A DNA stretch of 64,000 nt from Bufo bufo (GCF_905171765.1 NC_053397.1:2560946-2624945), one strand, 5' to 3'; counted from the first letter of the stretch, positions 1 to 12,967 are shown. Program-made: numbers and translations. Notes: generated by a model from the letters alone, not told the origin.

Positions 1-575
1 CCTTATTCACAAAAAGTTATAATTAATTACTTATCTACTGTAAGAATAAAGGCCAATGCACGCAGTGCGTCACGTTACCGCAAAACGAACTCGCTAAGTG
101 ACCGTGAAGAAGCTTTTCATATGCTTCACTATATGGCACGCAACGCACAGGAGCGGCGATACTTCTACTTTCCGCTGTTACAGGGAACGCAGCGCCCATG
201 GGTAACCTCGCCGCTCACTGATAACTGATCAGTAAATGTGTTTATTGCAGGACTAGAGACACTTGTATCAGTGACGGGAATGGACGGTCAATAGCTCCAG
301 ACTGAAGCTGGAAACCATCGGAGAAACTGCTGTCCTTCAGCTGAGGCCATAAAACCTGTGACCTCAGATTGTAGCTGAACCTTTACACTGTGGGATTCTA
401 CAATAACTGCCCCGTCCTGGATCCCCCCCCCCCACTGCCCGGTCATCAGCAGAAGATCCGCACAACGGAGAAGGCAGCGGCGGCAGCATTTTTGAACTGG
501 TAAAGCTCCCGATGTTTGTCTCTGCTGCTGCTATTCAGTCACTTGATAAAAAACTAACAAACAAACAACTTTGTT
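1..575. other. Unassigned unique sequence before the first array
   Basis: I see no coding exon, RNA gene or recognisable transposon end here. There is a C-run near 424-434. The ATG at 512 opens a frame that runs into the 27-bp repeat, but the frame is open only because the repeat lacks stops. Confidence 0.5.
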
Positions 576-1473
576 TCCTGGTCAGTACAGTAGACTGTCG
601 GCTCCCGGTCAGTGCAGTAGACTGTCGGCTCCCGGTCAGTGCAGTAGACTGTCGGCTCCCGGTCAGTACAGTAGACTGTCGGCTCCCGGTCAGTGCAGTA
701 GACTGTCGGCTCCCGGTCAGTGCAGTAGACTGTCGGCTCCCGGTCAGTGCAGTAGACTGTCGGCTCCCGGTCAGTGCAGTAGACTGTCGGCTCCCGGTCA
801 GTGCAGTAGACTGTCGGCTCCCGGTCAGTGCAGTAGACTGTCGGCTCCCGGTCAGTGCAGTAGACTGTCGGCTCCCGGTCAGTGCAGTAGACTGTCGGCT
901 CCCGGTCAGTGCAGTAGACTGTCGGCTCCCGGTCAGTGCAGTAGACTGTCGGCTCCTGGTCAGTACAGTAGACTGTCGGCTCCCGGTCAGTACAGTAGAC
1001 TGTCGGCTCCCGGTCAGTGCAGTAGACTGTCGGCTCCCGGTCAGTGCAGTAGACTGTCGGCTCCCGGTCAGTGCAGTAGACTGTCGGCTCCTCGTCAGTA
1101 CAGTAGACTGTCGGCTCCCGGTCAGTGCAGTAGACTGTCGGCTCCCGGTCAGTGCAGTAGACTGTCGGCTCCTGGTCAGTGCAGTAGACTGTCGGCTCCC
1201 GGTCAGTGCAGTAGACTGTCGGCTCCCGGTCAGTACAGTAGACTGTCGGCTCCCGGTCAGTGCAGTAGACTGTCGGCTCCCGGTCAGTGCAGTAGACTGT
1301 CGGCTCCCGGTCAGTGCAGTAGACTGTCGGCTCCCGGTCAGTGCAGTAGACTGTCGGCTCCCGGTCAGTGCAGTAGACTGTCGGCTGCCTGGTCAGTGCA
1401 GTAGACTGTCGGCTCCCGGTCAGTGCAGTAGACTGTCGGCTCCTGGTTAGTGCAGTAGACTGTCGGCTCAGTC
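576..1473. repeat. 27-bp minisatellite, about 33 copies
   Basis: The unit contains the core CAGTAGACTGTCGGCTCC followed by CGGTCAGTG. Units are nearly identical; variants are mainly GTGCAG versus GTACAG and CCCGG versus CCTGG. Because 27 is a multiple of three and the unit lacks stops in two frames, long repetitive frames (9-residue period) appear. These are not convincing genes. The array runs almost directly into the next one. Confidence 0.95.
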
Positions 1474-1475
1474 AG

Positions 1476-4400
1476 TTAATCAGTTATAGCCCCCAATAGT
1501 CAGGATCCGGGGGAGGGGGGGGGGGGATCAGTTATAGCCCCTAATAGTCAGGATCCGGGGGAGGGGGGGGGGGGATCAGTTATAGCCCCCAGTAGTCAGG
1601 ATCCGGGGGAAGGAGTTAGTTATAGCCCCCAGTAGTCAGGATCCGGGGGAGGGAGTTAGTTATAGCCCCAGTAGTCAGGATCCGGGGGAAGGAGTTAGTT
1701 ATAGCCCCTAGTAGTCAGGATCCGGGGGAAGGAGTTAGTTATAGCCCCTAGTAGTCAGGATCCGGGGGAGGGAGTTAGTTATAGCCCCAGTAGTCAGGAT
1801 CCGGGGGAGGGAGTTAGTTATAGCCCCTAGTAGTCAGGATCCGGGGGAAGGAGTTAGTTATAGCCCCAGTAGTCAGGATCCGGGGGAGGGAGTTAGTTAT
1901 AGCCCCAGTAGTCAGGATCCGGGGGAGGGAGTTAGTTATAGCCCCAGTAGTCAGGATCCGGGGGAGGGAGTTAGTTATAGCCCCAGTAGTCAGGATCCGG
2001 GGGAGGGAGTTAGTTATAGCCCCAGTAGTCAGGATCCGGGGGAGGGAGTTAGTTATAGCCCCTAGTAGTCAGGATCCGGGGGAGGGAGTTAGTTATAGCC
2101 CCAGTAGTCAGGATCCGGGGGAGGGAGTTAGTTATAGTCCCTAGTAGTCAGGATCCGGGGGAGGGAGTTAGTTATAGCCCCTAGTAGTCAGGATCCGGGG
2201 GAGGTAGTTAGTTATAGCCCCTAGTAGTCAGGATCCGGGGGAGGTAGTTAGTTATAGCCCCAGTAGTCAGGATCCGGGGGAGGGAGTCAGTTATAGCCCC
2301 TAGTAGTCAGGATCCGGGGGAGGGAGTCAGTTATAGCCCCTAGTAGTCAGGATCCGGGGGGGGGGGGGGGAGTTAGTTATAGCCCCTAGTAGTCAGGATC
2401 CGTGGGAGGGAGTTAGTTATAGCCCCTAGTAGTCAGGATCCGGGGGAAGGAGTTAGTTATAGCCCCCAGTAGTCAGGATCCGGGGGAGGGAGTTAGTTAT
2501 AGCCCCTAGTAGTCAGGATCCGGGGGAGGGAGTTAGTTATAGCCCCCAGTAGTCAGGATCCAGGGGGGGAGTTAGTTATAGCCCCTAGTAGTCAGGATCC
2601 GGGGGAGGGAGTTAGTTATTGCCCCTAGTAGTCAGGATCCGGGGGAGGGAGTTAGTTATAGCCCCTAGTAGTCAGGATCCGGGGGAGGGAGTTAGTTATA
2701 GCCCCTAGTAGTCAGGATCCGGGGGAGGGAGTTAGTTATAGCCCCCAGTAGTCAGGATCCAGGGGGGGGAGTTAGTTATAGCCCCCAGTAGTCAGGATCC
2801 GGGGGAGGGAGTTAGTTATAGCCCCTAGTAGTCAGGATCCGGGGGAGGGAGTTAGTTATAGCCCCCAGTAGTCAGGATCCAGGGGGGGGAGTTAGTTATA
2901 GCCCCTAGTAGTCAGGATCCGGGGGAGGGGGGGGGGGATCAGTTATAGCCCCTAATAGTCAGGATCCGGGGGATCAGTTATAGCCCCTAATAGTCAGGAT
3001 CCGGGGGAGGGGGGGGGGGGGATCAGTTATAGCCCCCAGTAGTCAGGATCCGGGGGAAGGAGTTAGTTATAGCCCCTAGTAGTCAGGATCCGGGGGAGGG
3101 AGTTAGTTATAGCCCCAGTAGTCAGGATCCGGGGGAGGGAGTTAGTTATAGCCCCTAGTAGTCAGGATCCGGGAGAAGGAGTTAGTTATAGCCCCAGTAG
3201 TCAGGATCCGGGGGAGGGAGTTAGTTATAGCCCCAGTAGTCAGGATCCGGGGGAGGGAGTTAGTTATAGCCCCTAGTAGTCAGGATCCGGGGGAGGGAGT
3301 TAGTTATAGCCCCAGTAGTCAGGATCCGGGGGAGGGAGTTAGTTATAGTCCCTAGTAGTCAGGATCCGGGGGAGGGAGTTAGTTATAGCCCCTAGTAGTC
3401 AGGATCCGGGGGAGGGAGTTAGTTATAGCCCCTAGTAGTCAGGATCCGGGGGAGGGAGTTAGTTATAGCCCCTAGTAGTCAGGATCCGGGGGAAGGAGTT
3501 AGTTATAGCCCCAGTAGTCAGGATCCGGGGGAGGGAGTTAGTTATAGCCCCTAGTAGTCAGGATCCGGGGGAAGGAGTTAGTTATAGCCCCAGTAGTCAG
3601 GATCCGGGGGAGGGAGTTAGTTATAGCCCCTAGTAGTCAGGATCCGGGGGAAGGAGTTAGTTATAGCCCCTAGTAGTCAGGATCCGGGGGAGGGAGTTAG
3701 TTATAGCCCCAGTAGTCAGGATCCGGGGGAGGGAGTTAGTTATAGCCCCAGTAGTCAGGATCCGGGGGAGGGAGTTAGTTATAGCCCCTAGTAGTCAGGA
3801 TCCGGGGGAAGGAGTTAGTTATAGCCCCAGTAGTCAGGATCCGGGGGAAGGAGTTAGTTATAGCCCCAGTAGTCAGGATCCGGGGGAGGGAGTTAGTTAT
3901 AGCCCCAGTAGTCAGGATCCGGGGGAGGGAGTTAGTTATAGCCCCAGTAGTCAGGATCCGGGGGAGGGAGTTAGTTATAGCCCCTAGTAGTCAGGATCCG
4001 GGGGGGGGAGTTAGTTATAGCCCCTAGTAGTCAGGATCCGGGGGGGGGGGGGAGTTAGTTATAGCCCCTAGTAGTCAGGATCCGGGGGGGGGGGGGAGTT
4101 AGTTATAGCCCCTAGTAGTCAGGATCCGGGGGAGGGAGTTAGTTATAGCCCCAGTAGTCAGGATCCGGGGGAGGGAGTTAGTTATAGCCCCTAGTAGTCA
4201 GGATCCGGGGGAAGGAGTTAGTTATAGCCCCAGTAGTCAGGATCCGGGGGAGGGAGTTAGTTATAGCCCCTAGTAGTCAGGATCCGGGGGAAGGAGTTAG
4301 TTATAGCCCCAGTAGTCAGGATCCGGGGGAGGGAGTTAGTTATAGCCCCAGTAGTCAGGATCCGGGGGAGGGAGTTAGTTATAGCCCCTAGTAGTCAGGA

Positions 4401-4706
4401 TCCGGGGGAGGGAGTTAGTTATAGCCCCAGTAGTCAGGATCCGGGGGAGGGAGTTAGTTATAGCCCCTAGTAGTCAGGATCCGGGGGAAGGAGTTAGTTA
4501 TAGCCCCAGTAGTCAGGATCCGGGGGAAGGAGTTAGTTATAGCCCCAGTAGTCAGGATCCGGGGGAGGGAGTTAGTTATAGCCCCAGTAGTCAGGATCCG
4601 GGGGAGGGAGTTAGTTATAGCCCCAGTAGTCAGGATCCGGGGGAGGGAGTTAGTTATAGTCCCTAGTAGTCAGGATCCGGGGGAGGGAGTTAGTTATAGC
4701 CCCTAG
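1476..4706. repeat. 39-40-bp G-rich minisatellite, left part
   Basis: The unit joins GTTAGTTATAGCCCC to AGTAGTCAGGATCCGGGGG, with a following G/A tract of variable length. Two main length classes come from CCCCTAG versus CCCCAG, and the G tract grows to a dozen or more. Almost every unit has the palindrome GGATCC. With the right part (6,211-8,684) there are about 144 units, split by a hAT insertion. Confidence 0.95.
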
Positions 4707-6210
4707 TAGGGTTGTTGCGGGTATCGAAATTTCGATACCCAATCGATACTTTTGTCCCGGTATCGATACGATACCGGGATTTCCGTTTTTTCGATACTGG
4801 GCTGCGCTTCTGCGCAGTCTAGTATCTCTGAACATGAGCGCGCTGCTATCGGCGCGCTCATGTTCTCTCTCAGCAGCACGGGGAGAAGGAAGCTGTCCTC
4901 CCTCCCCCTGTGCTGCTGCCGCTGCCACCAATGAGAAGAGAGGGGCGGAGGAGGGGCGGCAATGAGAAGAGAGGGGGTGGAGGAGGGGCGGCAATGAGAA
5001 GAGAGGGGCGGAGGAGGGGCGGGCGCACTGCGCCACCAATGATAGGATTACTATCGGAGCGATGGGAGGAGACATCAGCTTCACTAGTGGGCGTTCCTTT
5101 TCCCTGCGCTGCGATTGGACAGCGCTACAGCCAGGGAGAAGGAACGCCCACTAGTGAAGCTGATGTCTCCTCCCATCGCTCCGATAGTAATCAGCAGCAT
5201 GTGGAGCAGGAGAGGAGACAGTAATGGGGCACTGCGGGCGAACGGAGCGGCGCCCAGGACTAAATGGTGAGTGCTGAGACATCGCTGGGCGCCGCTCTGT
5301 GTGGCCTAATAGTGAAAGTCTGGACTCATATACAGTAGTCAGTCTTTAACTCATACAGGAGGCGGGTGCCGGCAGCAGAATCGCATTGCCGGCACCCTGC
5401 CCCTGACAGGGAGCTGCGATCAGCGGCAGTTAACTGCCGCTGATCTGCTAGTACCCGCCTCCTGTATAAAGGGGTAAAATCATTGGTGGTGCAGTGTGCC
5501 CCCCCCCCCTCAATCCCCCCATCCCATTAAAATCATTGGTGGCACAGTGCGCCGGCCCCTCTCAACCCTCCAGTATTAAAATCATTGGTGGCAGTGGCCA
5601 CAGGGACCTCTCCACTCCCCCTCATTGGTGGTGCAGTGGCAGCTTCTGATCGGAGCCCCAGCTGTGTAAGCCTGGGGCTCCGATCGGTTACCATGGCAGC
5701 CAGGACGCTACAGAAGCCCTGGTTGCCATGGTAACATCCCTGATGCTGTGTGCACAAAGCACAGAGCAGCAGGGACAGTGTGGAGTCCTATTCACCCTGA
5801 TAGAGATCTATCAGGGTGAATAGGAAAAGGGATGAAAGATCCCAGGTTCTAGCCCCTAAGGGGGGAAATAGTTATTAAATAAAAAGTGAAAAAAAAAAAA
5901 AAACACTAAAATATGAAGTATAAATCACCCCCCTTTTCCCAATTTCACATATAAAATATATAAATAAACATATTACATCGCCACGTCAGAAAAGTCCAAA
6001 CTATTAAAATATAAAAAAAAAATCTAGGTGGTGAATGCCGGAACAGAAAAAATAAAATAAAAACTGCGCGATTCGCCATTTTTAAAAATGAGGAATGCAC
6101 GTGGCTTTTTTTGTTTATTTTTTTCGCGTGGTATCGAATGGTATCGAGTATCGCAATACTTTTTCATGGTATCGAAACCGAATCAAAAATTTGGTATCGC
6201 AACAACTCTA
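4707..6210. mobile_element. Non-autonomous hAT-type element (1,504 bp)
   Basis: The ends are TAGGGTTGTTGCGGGTATC on the left and, read inward from the right, TAGAGTTGTTGCGATACC. The element is flanked by a perfect 8-bp target duplication, GCCCCTAG (4,699-4,706 and 6,211-6,218), lying in one unit of the host minisatellite. Eight-base duplications and TAG/CAG ends are the hAT signature. No transposase is present. The inside holds hairpins (5,045-5,192 and about 5,352-5,466) and a module (about 5,620-5,830) that is also found in the differently ended hAT at 47,492-50,926. Confidence 0.88.
5045..5192. repeat. Long hairpin inside the hAT element
   Basis: The left arm reads ACTATCGGAGCGATGGGAGG and continues through ACTAGTGGGCGTTCCTT. 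The right arm is its reverse complement, ending CCATCGCTCCGATAGTAATC. The arms are about 65-70 bp and the spacer is about 15-20 bp. Confidence 0.9.
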
Positions 6211-8684
6211 GCCCCTAGTAGTCAGGATCCGGGGGAGGTAGTTAGTTATAGCCCCCAGTAGTCAGGATCCGGGGGAGGGAGTTATAGCCCCAGTAGTCAG
6301 GATCCGGGGGAGGGAGTTAGTTATAGCCCCTAGTAGTCAGGATCCGGGGGAGGGAGTTAGTTATAGCCCCTAGTAGTCAGGATCCGGGGGAGGGAGTTAG
6401 TTATAGCCCCAGTAGTCAGGATCCAGGGGAGGGAGTTAGTTATAGCCCCTAGTAGTCAGGATCCGGGGGAGGGAGTTAGTTATAGCCCCCAGTAGTCAGG
6501 ATCCGGGGGAGGGAGTTATAGCCCCAGTAGTCAGGATCCGGGGGAGGGAGTTAGTTATAGCCCCTAGTAGTCAGGATCCGGGGGGGGGGGTGTTAGTTAT
6601 AGCCCCTAGTAGTCAGGATCCGGGGGAGGGAGTTAGTTATAGCCCCTAGTAGTCAGGATCCGGGGGAGGGAGTTAGTTATAGCCCCCAGTAGTCAGGATC
6701 CGGGGGAGGGAGTTATAGCCCCAGTAGTCAGGATCCGGGGGAGGGAGTTAGTTATAGCCCCTAGTAGTCAGGATCCGGGGGAGGGAGTTAGTTATAGCCC
6801 CTAGTAGTCAGGATCCGGGGGAGGGAGTTAGTTATAGCCCCAGTAGTCAGGATCCAGGGGGGGGAGTTAGTTATAGCCCCCAGTAGTCAGGATCCGGGGG
6901 GGGGGGGGGGGAGTTAGTTATAGCCCCAGTAGTCAGGATCCAGGGGGGGGAGTTAGTTATAGCCCCTAGTAGTCAGGATCCGGGGGAAGGAGTTAGTTAT
7001 AGCCCCTAGTAGTCAGGATCCGGGGGGGGGGGGTGTTAGTTATAGCCCCTAGTAGTCAGGATCCGGGGGGGGGGGGGGGAGTTAGTTATAGCCCCTAGTA
7101 GTCAGGATCCGGGGGAGGGAGTTAGTTATAGCCCCCAGTAGTCAGGATCCGGGGGGGGGGGGGAGTTAGTTATAGCCCCTAGTAGTCAGGATCCGGGGGG
7201 GGGGAGTTAGTTATAGCCCCTAGTAGTCAGGATCCGGGGGAAGGAGTTAGTTATAGCCCCTAGTAGTCAGGATCCGGGGGGGGGGGGGAGTTAGTTATAG
7301 CCCCTAGTAGTCAGGATCCGGGGGAGGGAGTTAGTTATAGCCCCTAGTAGTCAGGATCCGGGGGAGGGAGTTAGTTATAGCCCCAGTAGTCAGGATCCAG
7401 GGGGGGGAGTTAGTTATAGCCCCCAGTAGTCAGGATCCGGGGGGGGGGGGGGGGGAGTTAGTTATAGCCCCAGTAGTCAGGATCCAGGGGGGGGAGTTAG
7501 TTATAGCCCCTAGTAGTCAGGATCCGGGGGGGGGTGTTAGTTATAGCCCCTAGTAGTCAGGATCCGGGGGGGGGGGTGTTAGTTATAGCCCCTAGTAGTC
7601 AGGATCCGGGGGGGGGGGGGAGTTAGTTATAGCCCCTAGTAGTCAGGATCCGGGGGAGGGAGTTAGTTATAGCCCCCAGTAGTCAGGATCCGGGGGGGGG
7701 GGGGAGTTAGTTATAGCCCCTAGTAGTCAGGATCCGGGGGGGGGGGAGTTAGTTATAGCCCCTAGTAGTCAGGATCCGGGGGAAGGAGTTAGTTATAGCC
7801 CCTAGTAGTCAGGAACCGGGGGGGGGGGGAGTTAGTTATAGCCCCTAGTAGTCAGGATCCGGGGGAGGGAGTTAGTTATTGCCCCTAGTAGTCAGGATCC
7901 GGGGGGGGGGGGGGGAGTTAGTTATAGCCCCCAGTAGTCAGGATCCGGGGGAAGGAGTTAGTTATAGCCCCCAGTAGTCAGGATCCGGGGGGGGGGGGAG
8001 TTAGTTATAGCCCCTAGTAGTCAGGATCCGGGGGGGGGGAGTTAGTTATAGCCCCTAGTAGTCAGGATCCGGGGGAAGGAGTTAGTTATAGCCCCTAGTA
8101 GTCAGGATCCGGGGGGGGGGGGGAGTTAGTTATAGCCCCTAGTAGTCAGGATCCGGGGGAGGGAGTTAGTTATAGCCCCCAGTAGTCAGGATCCGGGGGG
8201 GGGGGGGGAGTTAGTTATAGCCCCTAGTAGTCAGGATCCGGGGGAGGGAGTTAGTTATAGCCCCTAGTAGTCAGGATCCGGGGGAGGGGGATCAGTTATA
8301 GCCCCCAGTAGTCAGGATCCGGGGGAGGGGGATCAGTTATAGCCCCCAGTAGTCAGGATCCGGGGGAGGGGGATCAGTTATAGCCCCTAGTAGTCAGGAT
8401 CCGGGGGAGGGGGATCAGTTATAGCCCCCAGTAGTCAGGATCCGGGGGAGGGAGTTAGTTATAGCCCCAGTAGTCAGGATCCGGGGGAGGGAGTTAGTTA
8501 TAGCCCCAGTAGTCAGGATCCGGGGGAGGGAGTTAGTTATAGCCCCTAGTAGTCAGGATCCGGGGGAAGGAGTTAGTTATAGCCCCAGTAGTCAGGATCC
8601 GGGGGAGGGAGTTAGTTATAGCCCCAGTAGTCAGGATCCGGGGGAGGGAGTTAGTTATAGTCCCAGTAGTCAGGATCCGGGGGA
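6211..8684. repeat. 39-40-bp G-rich minisatellite, right part
   Basis: This is the same unit as 1,476-4,706, resuming exactly at the hAT target duplication. Many units here carry G runs of about 10-18, longer than in most of the left part. The array is still running when it meets the N gap, so its true length is unknown. Confidence 0.95.
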
Positions 8685-9184
8685 NNNNNNNNNNNNNNNN
8701 NNNNNNNNNNNNNNNNNNNNNNNNNNNNNNNNNNNNNNNNNNNNNNNNNNNNNNNNNNNNNNNNNNNNNNNNNNNNNNNNNNNNNNNNNNNNNNNNNNNN
8801 NNNNNNNNNNNNNNNNNNNNNNNNNNNNNNNNNNNNNNNNNNNNNNNNNNNNNNNNNNNNNNNNNNNNNNNNNNNNNNNNNNNNNNNNNNNNNNNNNNNN
8901 NNNNNNNNNNNNNNNNNNNNNNNNNNNNNNNNNNNNNNNNNNNNNNNNNNNNNNNNNNNNNNNNNNNNNNNNNNNNNNNNNNNNNNNNNNNNNNNNNNNN
9001 NNNNNNNNNNNNNNNNNNNNNNNNNNNNNNNNNNNNNNNNNNNNNNNNNNNNNNNNNNNNNNNNNNNNNNNNNNNNNNNNNNNNNNNNNNNNNNNNNNNN
9101 NNNNNNNNNNNNNNNNNNNNNNNNNNNNNNNNNNNNNNNNNNNNNNNNNNNNNNNNNNNNNNNNNNNNNNNNNNNNNNNNNNNN
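8685..9184. other. Assembly gap (500 N)
   Basis: There are exactly 500 N, a usual placeholder for a gap of unknown size. It falls at the right edge of the G-rich array, so collapse or loss of repeat units is likely. Confidence 0.99.
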
Positions 9185-9497
9185 CACCCCTCCCTTCCCT
9201 TCAGCCCCTCCGCCCCTTCCACACTTTTCACATGACAGTGACATCATCGAAGGTCCTTCTCCACCACTGAGCTCGGCCTCTAGCGCAGATCACCTGACTG
9301 TGATGTCATCACAGGTCCTTCAGGCAGTACATTCGGGGCTTGGGACAAAATATCTGGGGCCCAGGCCCCGAATGTTTTACCCTAGTGACGCCCCCATGGT
9401 AAGCCGTGTACCGTGGTGGGCTCCCCAGGATACCGCGAAATCAGAAACGAGGAACAACCACCAACACCAGCTTTTGCCAAAACAGAATTTTACTTAA
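9185..9497. other. Unassigned sequence, interrupted by the TTAA element
   Basis: No gene is recognised. Two similar short motifs, TGACATCATCGAAGGTCCTTC and TGATGTCATCACAGGTCCTTC-like, suggest old repeat DNA. The segment ends at the TTAA (9,494-9,497) used by the next element. Confidence 0.4.
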
Positions 9498-12400
9498 CCC
9501 CTTAATGACCCGCGCCGTACATGTACGGCGTGCTGATCGGGTGGGTGCTGGAGCTGCGCCCGCCCGATCAGCGGCAGGGGTCCGGCAGTCACTGATAGCC
9601 GGACCCCTGCTGCATGTGCCGGCGCATTAACCCTTGATGTGCCACGGTCAGCGCTGACCGCGGCACGTGCGATGTCCGTGCAGGGAGGAAGCAGCCATCG
9701 GGTCCCCGCGCTGCTGTGACAGGGACCCGATGCCTGCGAGATCCAGCGCCCTGTATTACACTGGTAATATGCCTTGTAAAGGGGATCAGACCCCCAAAAG
9801 TGGAAGTCCCAGAGTGGGACAAAAAAAAAAAAAGTGAAAAAATAAAGTTTTACAAAAAAATTAAAAGTTTCAAGTAAAAAAAAAAAATCGTCCTTTTCCC
9901 AAAATAAAGTAAAACCATTTTGTAAAAAATAGGGAAAAAAATAAAAGTATACATATTAGGTATCGCCGCATCCGTATCGACCGGCTCTATAAATATATCA
10001 CATGACCTAACCCCTCGGAGGAACACAGTCTAAAAAATAAAATAAAAACTGTGCTAAAAAAACTAACTTTTTTTGTCACCTTACATCTGTAATGACCGAC
10101 GACACGCACAGGGAGGAAAACAGGGAAAGCCCTGCCCAAGGGAGAGGGAAAGGTGGTGACCCCTAACTCACCTTGCGGCTGGCACCTGACTGCCCTGACG
10201 TCCCTAGACGGGTTCCTCACCCGTGCGGCGATCACGTGCCTAAACCCTGGCTTTCCCTAATATGAGCCCTGGATAGTGAACAGGCCGGTGGAATCGCTAG
10301 TCCGCACCACTATCACTAAGAGGGAAACACCAGGGAGAGGACAGACAATACAGACAAACACATACACCCAGGTGGGTGACCACAATAAACCAAAAAGGTC
10401 CAACAGGGATCCGGAGGGTAGCGTACTGGACCAACTACCAGCGAACGCAGCAACACAGCTCCAGAAGGTCAGAATAGATGTCCAGGCAGGAAGCTCTATC
10501 TCTGGCAACCAGAGAAGTGTGAGAGAGAAATATAAGGAGGTCTGGGAGTGCTGGACAAGGAACAGCTGAGGAGAAGGAGCTACGGATCCCTGAGTGAGCC
10601 AAAAGGGTTTGCTAAGCAAACCCAGAAAGCTACCATAAGGAAAACAGCCCTATCTTAAATAGAGCGTGCAGCCAACCGCTGCGACTTCCTGACCCCGGGT
10701 ATAACGGAGTCAGGCGTGGTCCTCGACACCCTCGTGACAACATCACTAAAAGTGCAACACCAAGGGATCAAAAAGGTGTACGCCCCCAAAAATAGTACTA
10801 ATCTAATCGTCACCTCATCCCGCAAAAAATGAGCCCCTAGCTAAGACAGTCGCCAAAAAAATAAAAATAAACTACGGCTTTCAGAATGTGGAGACACTAA
10901 AAAATCTGTCATATTTGGTATTGTCGCGTCCGTAACTACCTGCTCTATAAAAATACCACATGATCTAACCTCTCAGAGCAACCAAAAATCATATCTACCG
11001 TAAAATAGTACCAACAAAACTGCCATCTTATCCCGTAGATTTCCAAAATGGGGTCACTTTTCTGGAGTTCCTACTCTGGGGGTGCATCAGGGGGGCTTCA
11101 AATGGGACATGGCAGCTTAAAATTATCCCAGTGAAATCTGCCCCCCAAAAACCGTATGGCGTTCGTTTCCTTCTGCGCCCTGCCGTGTGCCCGTACAGCA
11201 GTTTACGACCACATGTGGGGGGTTTCTGTAAATTACAGAATCAGGGCCATAAATATTGAGTTGAGTTTGGCTGTTAACCCTTCCTTTGTTAGTAGAAAAA
11301 AATGATTATTCTGTCAAACTGAAACAAACAAAGAAAGTAAACATATTTGATATCGCCGCGTCCGTAACAACCGGCTCTATAAAAATAGCGCATGATCTCC
11401 CCGGTCAGATGAACGTTGTAAAAAATAAAAACACGGTGCCAAAACAGCCATTTTTTGGTTACCTTGCCTCACCAAAAAAACATAATATAGAGCAATTAAA
11501 AATCATATGAACCACAAAATAATACCAAAAAAACTGCCACCTATTCCCCTAGTTTACAAAATGGGGTCCCTTTTTGGGAGTTTCTACTGTAAGGGCATCA
11601 GGGGGGCTTCAAATGGGACATGGCGTCTAAAAACCAGTCCAGCAAAATCTGCCTTCCAAAAAACATACGGCGCTCCTTTCCTTCTGCGCCCGGCCGTGTG
11701 CCCGTACATCTGATTACGACCACATGTGGGGGGTTTCTGTAAACTGCAGAATCAGGCTAATAAATATTGAGTTTTGTTTGGCTGTTAACCCTCGATGTGT
11801 TAAAGAAAAAAATAGATTAAAATGGAAAATCTGGCTAAAATGTGAAATTTAGAAATTTGATCTCCATTTTCCTTTAATTCTTGTGGAACACCTAAAGGGT
11901 TAACAAAGTTTGTAAAATCAGTTTTGAGTAACTTGAGGGGTTTAGTTTCTACAATGGGGTCATTTATGGGGGTTTCCACTATGTAGGCCCCACCAAGTGA
12001 CTTCAGACCTGAACTGGTCCTTAAAAAGTGGGGTTTTGGACATTTTCTTAAAAATTTTATGAATTGCTTCTAACGTCCTAAAGAAATCTCATGGCCTTTA
12101 CAGAACGAGGCCGACATGAAGCAGACCTACGGGGAATGAGGACTGATAACTGTTTTATGAGGCCGCCGCTCCATCCTCAAGTACACCCGGAAGAGAAGAC
12201 CCCGGCGTCGCTGGAAGGAGGCGGAGAGTCTGGTGACGTCGCCGGACGCTCCAATCAGGTAAGTATGTGCGTAATAAGCACCAACGAAATGGGAATAAAT
12301 AATTTTATAACAATGACAGTTATTAACACTATACCACCAACCATTATTAATAATAAATCTCTTCCGGGTGTACTTGATGACGTCATCGGCGCAGGCGCAT

Positions 12401-12963
12401 TGAGGATGGAGCGTCCGCCTCTCAGTGCGCCTGCTGAATACCGTCACGGCGCAGGCGCGAGATCTTGATAGCAGACAGGACCAGCAGAGGACGATCCCGT
12501 CCGCTGGCCTGTCAATCACAATGCGGAGGGGGCGTCTTCAGGATCGGAGGATGCGGCTCCTACCAGCAGGTAACCGCCCGCTGCTGGTAGAAAGGTAATT
12601 TGCATATTTTAAAAGTACGTTTTTAACATAATCTGCTGAACCAAAATGATTAATTACAGTATTTATGGATAAATCGCAGTATAGGGATTATAAGTAACCA
12701 AAAATAAACAGTTTAGTGGGCGACAGAAGCCCTTTAACTTTTGGATTTTTTTTATAAATAAACATGAAAATTTACCATTAACATGAAGTGCAATGTGTCA
12801 CGAGAAAACATCTCTGAACGGCCGGGATAAGTAAAGGCGTTCCAAAGCTATTACCACATAAAGGGACACAGGTCAGATTTGCAAAATTAGGCCGGGTCAG
12901 GAAGGGGGCAAATGGCCCAGTCTGGAAGTGGTTAAGGTGAAATATGGCAGGGTCCTTAAGGGG
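9498..12963. mobile_element. TTAA-flanked non-autonomous DNA transposon (3.5 kb)
   Basis: The left end is CCCCTTAATGACC and the right end is GGTCCTTAAGGGG. Both abut TTAA (9,494-9,497 and 12,964-12,967), the target duplicated by piggyBac-like elements. No transposase frame is seen. Near the left end there are nested short inverted repeats, for example CCGATCAGCGGCAGGGGTCC with its partner. An internal block is present twice in direct orientation (about 10,910-11,285 and 11,345-11,800), sharing GGGGGGCTTCAAATGGGACA. A solo LTR sits at 10,088-10,739. Sequence foreign to the element lies at about 12,077-12,735; its right end reads, inverted, TTAAAGGGCTTCTGTCGCCC, like a MITE end, but no left partner was found. 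The family is inferred from ends and target only. Confidence 0.75.
10088..10739. mobile_element. Solo LTR (652 bp), probably minus orientation
   Basis: The segment begins TGTAATGACC and ends CTCGTGACA, so both strands start TG and end CA. A perfect 5-bp duplication ACATC flanks it (10,083-10,087 and 10,740-10,744). These are the marks of an LTR left after recombination. On the minus strand it starts TGTCACGAGGG, with a TATTTAAG box about 100 bp in, so minus is the likelier orientation. No internal coding DNA remains. Gypsy-type and retroviral origin cannot be told apart. Confidence 0.82.
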
Positions 12964-12967
12964 TTAA

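Noticed and set aside
512..1450. 312-codon frame with a VSAVDCRLP-type period
   Set aside because: It is a 27-bp repeat open in two phases, with nothing recognisable before or after it.
9498..12963. Autonomous piggyBac transposon
   Set aside because: Only the TTAA target and C-rich ends fit; no transposase fragment is visible anywhere in the 3.5 kb.
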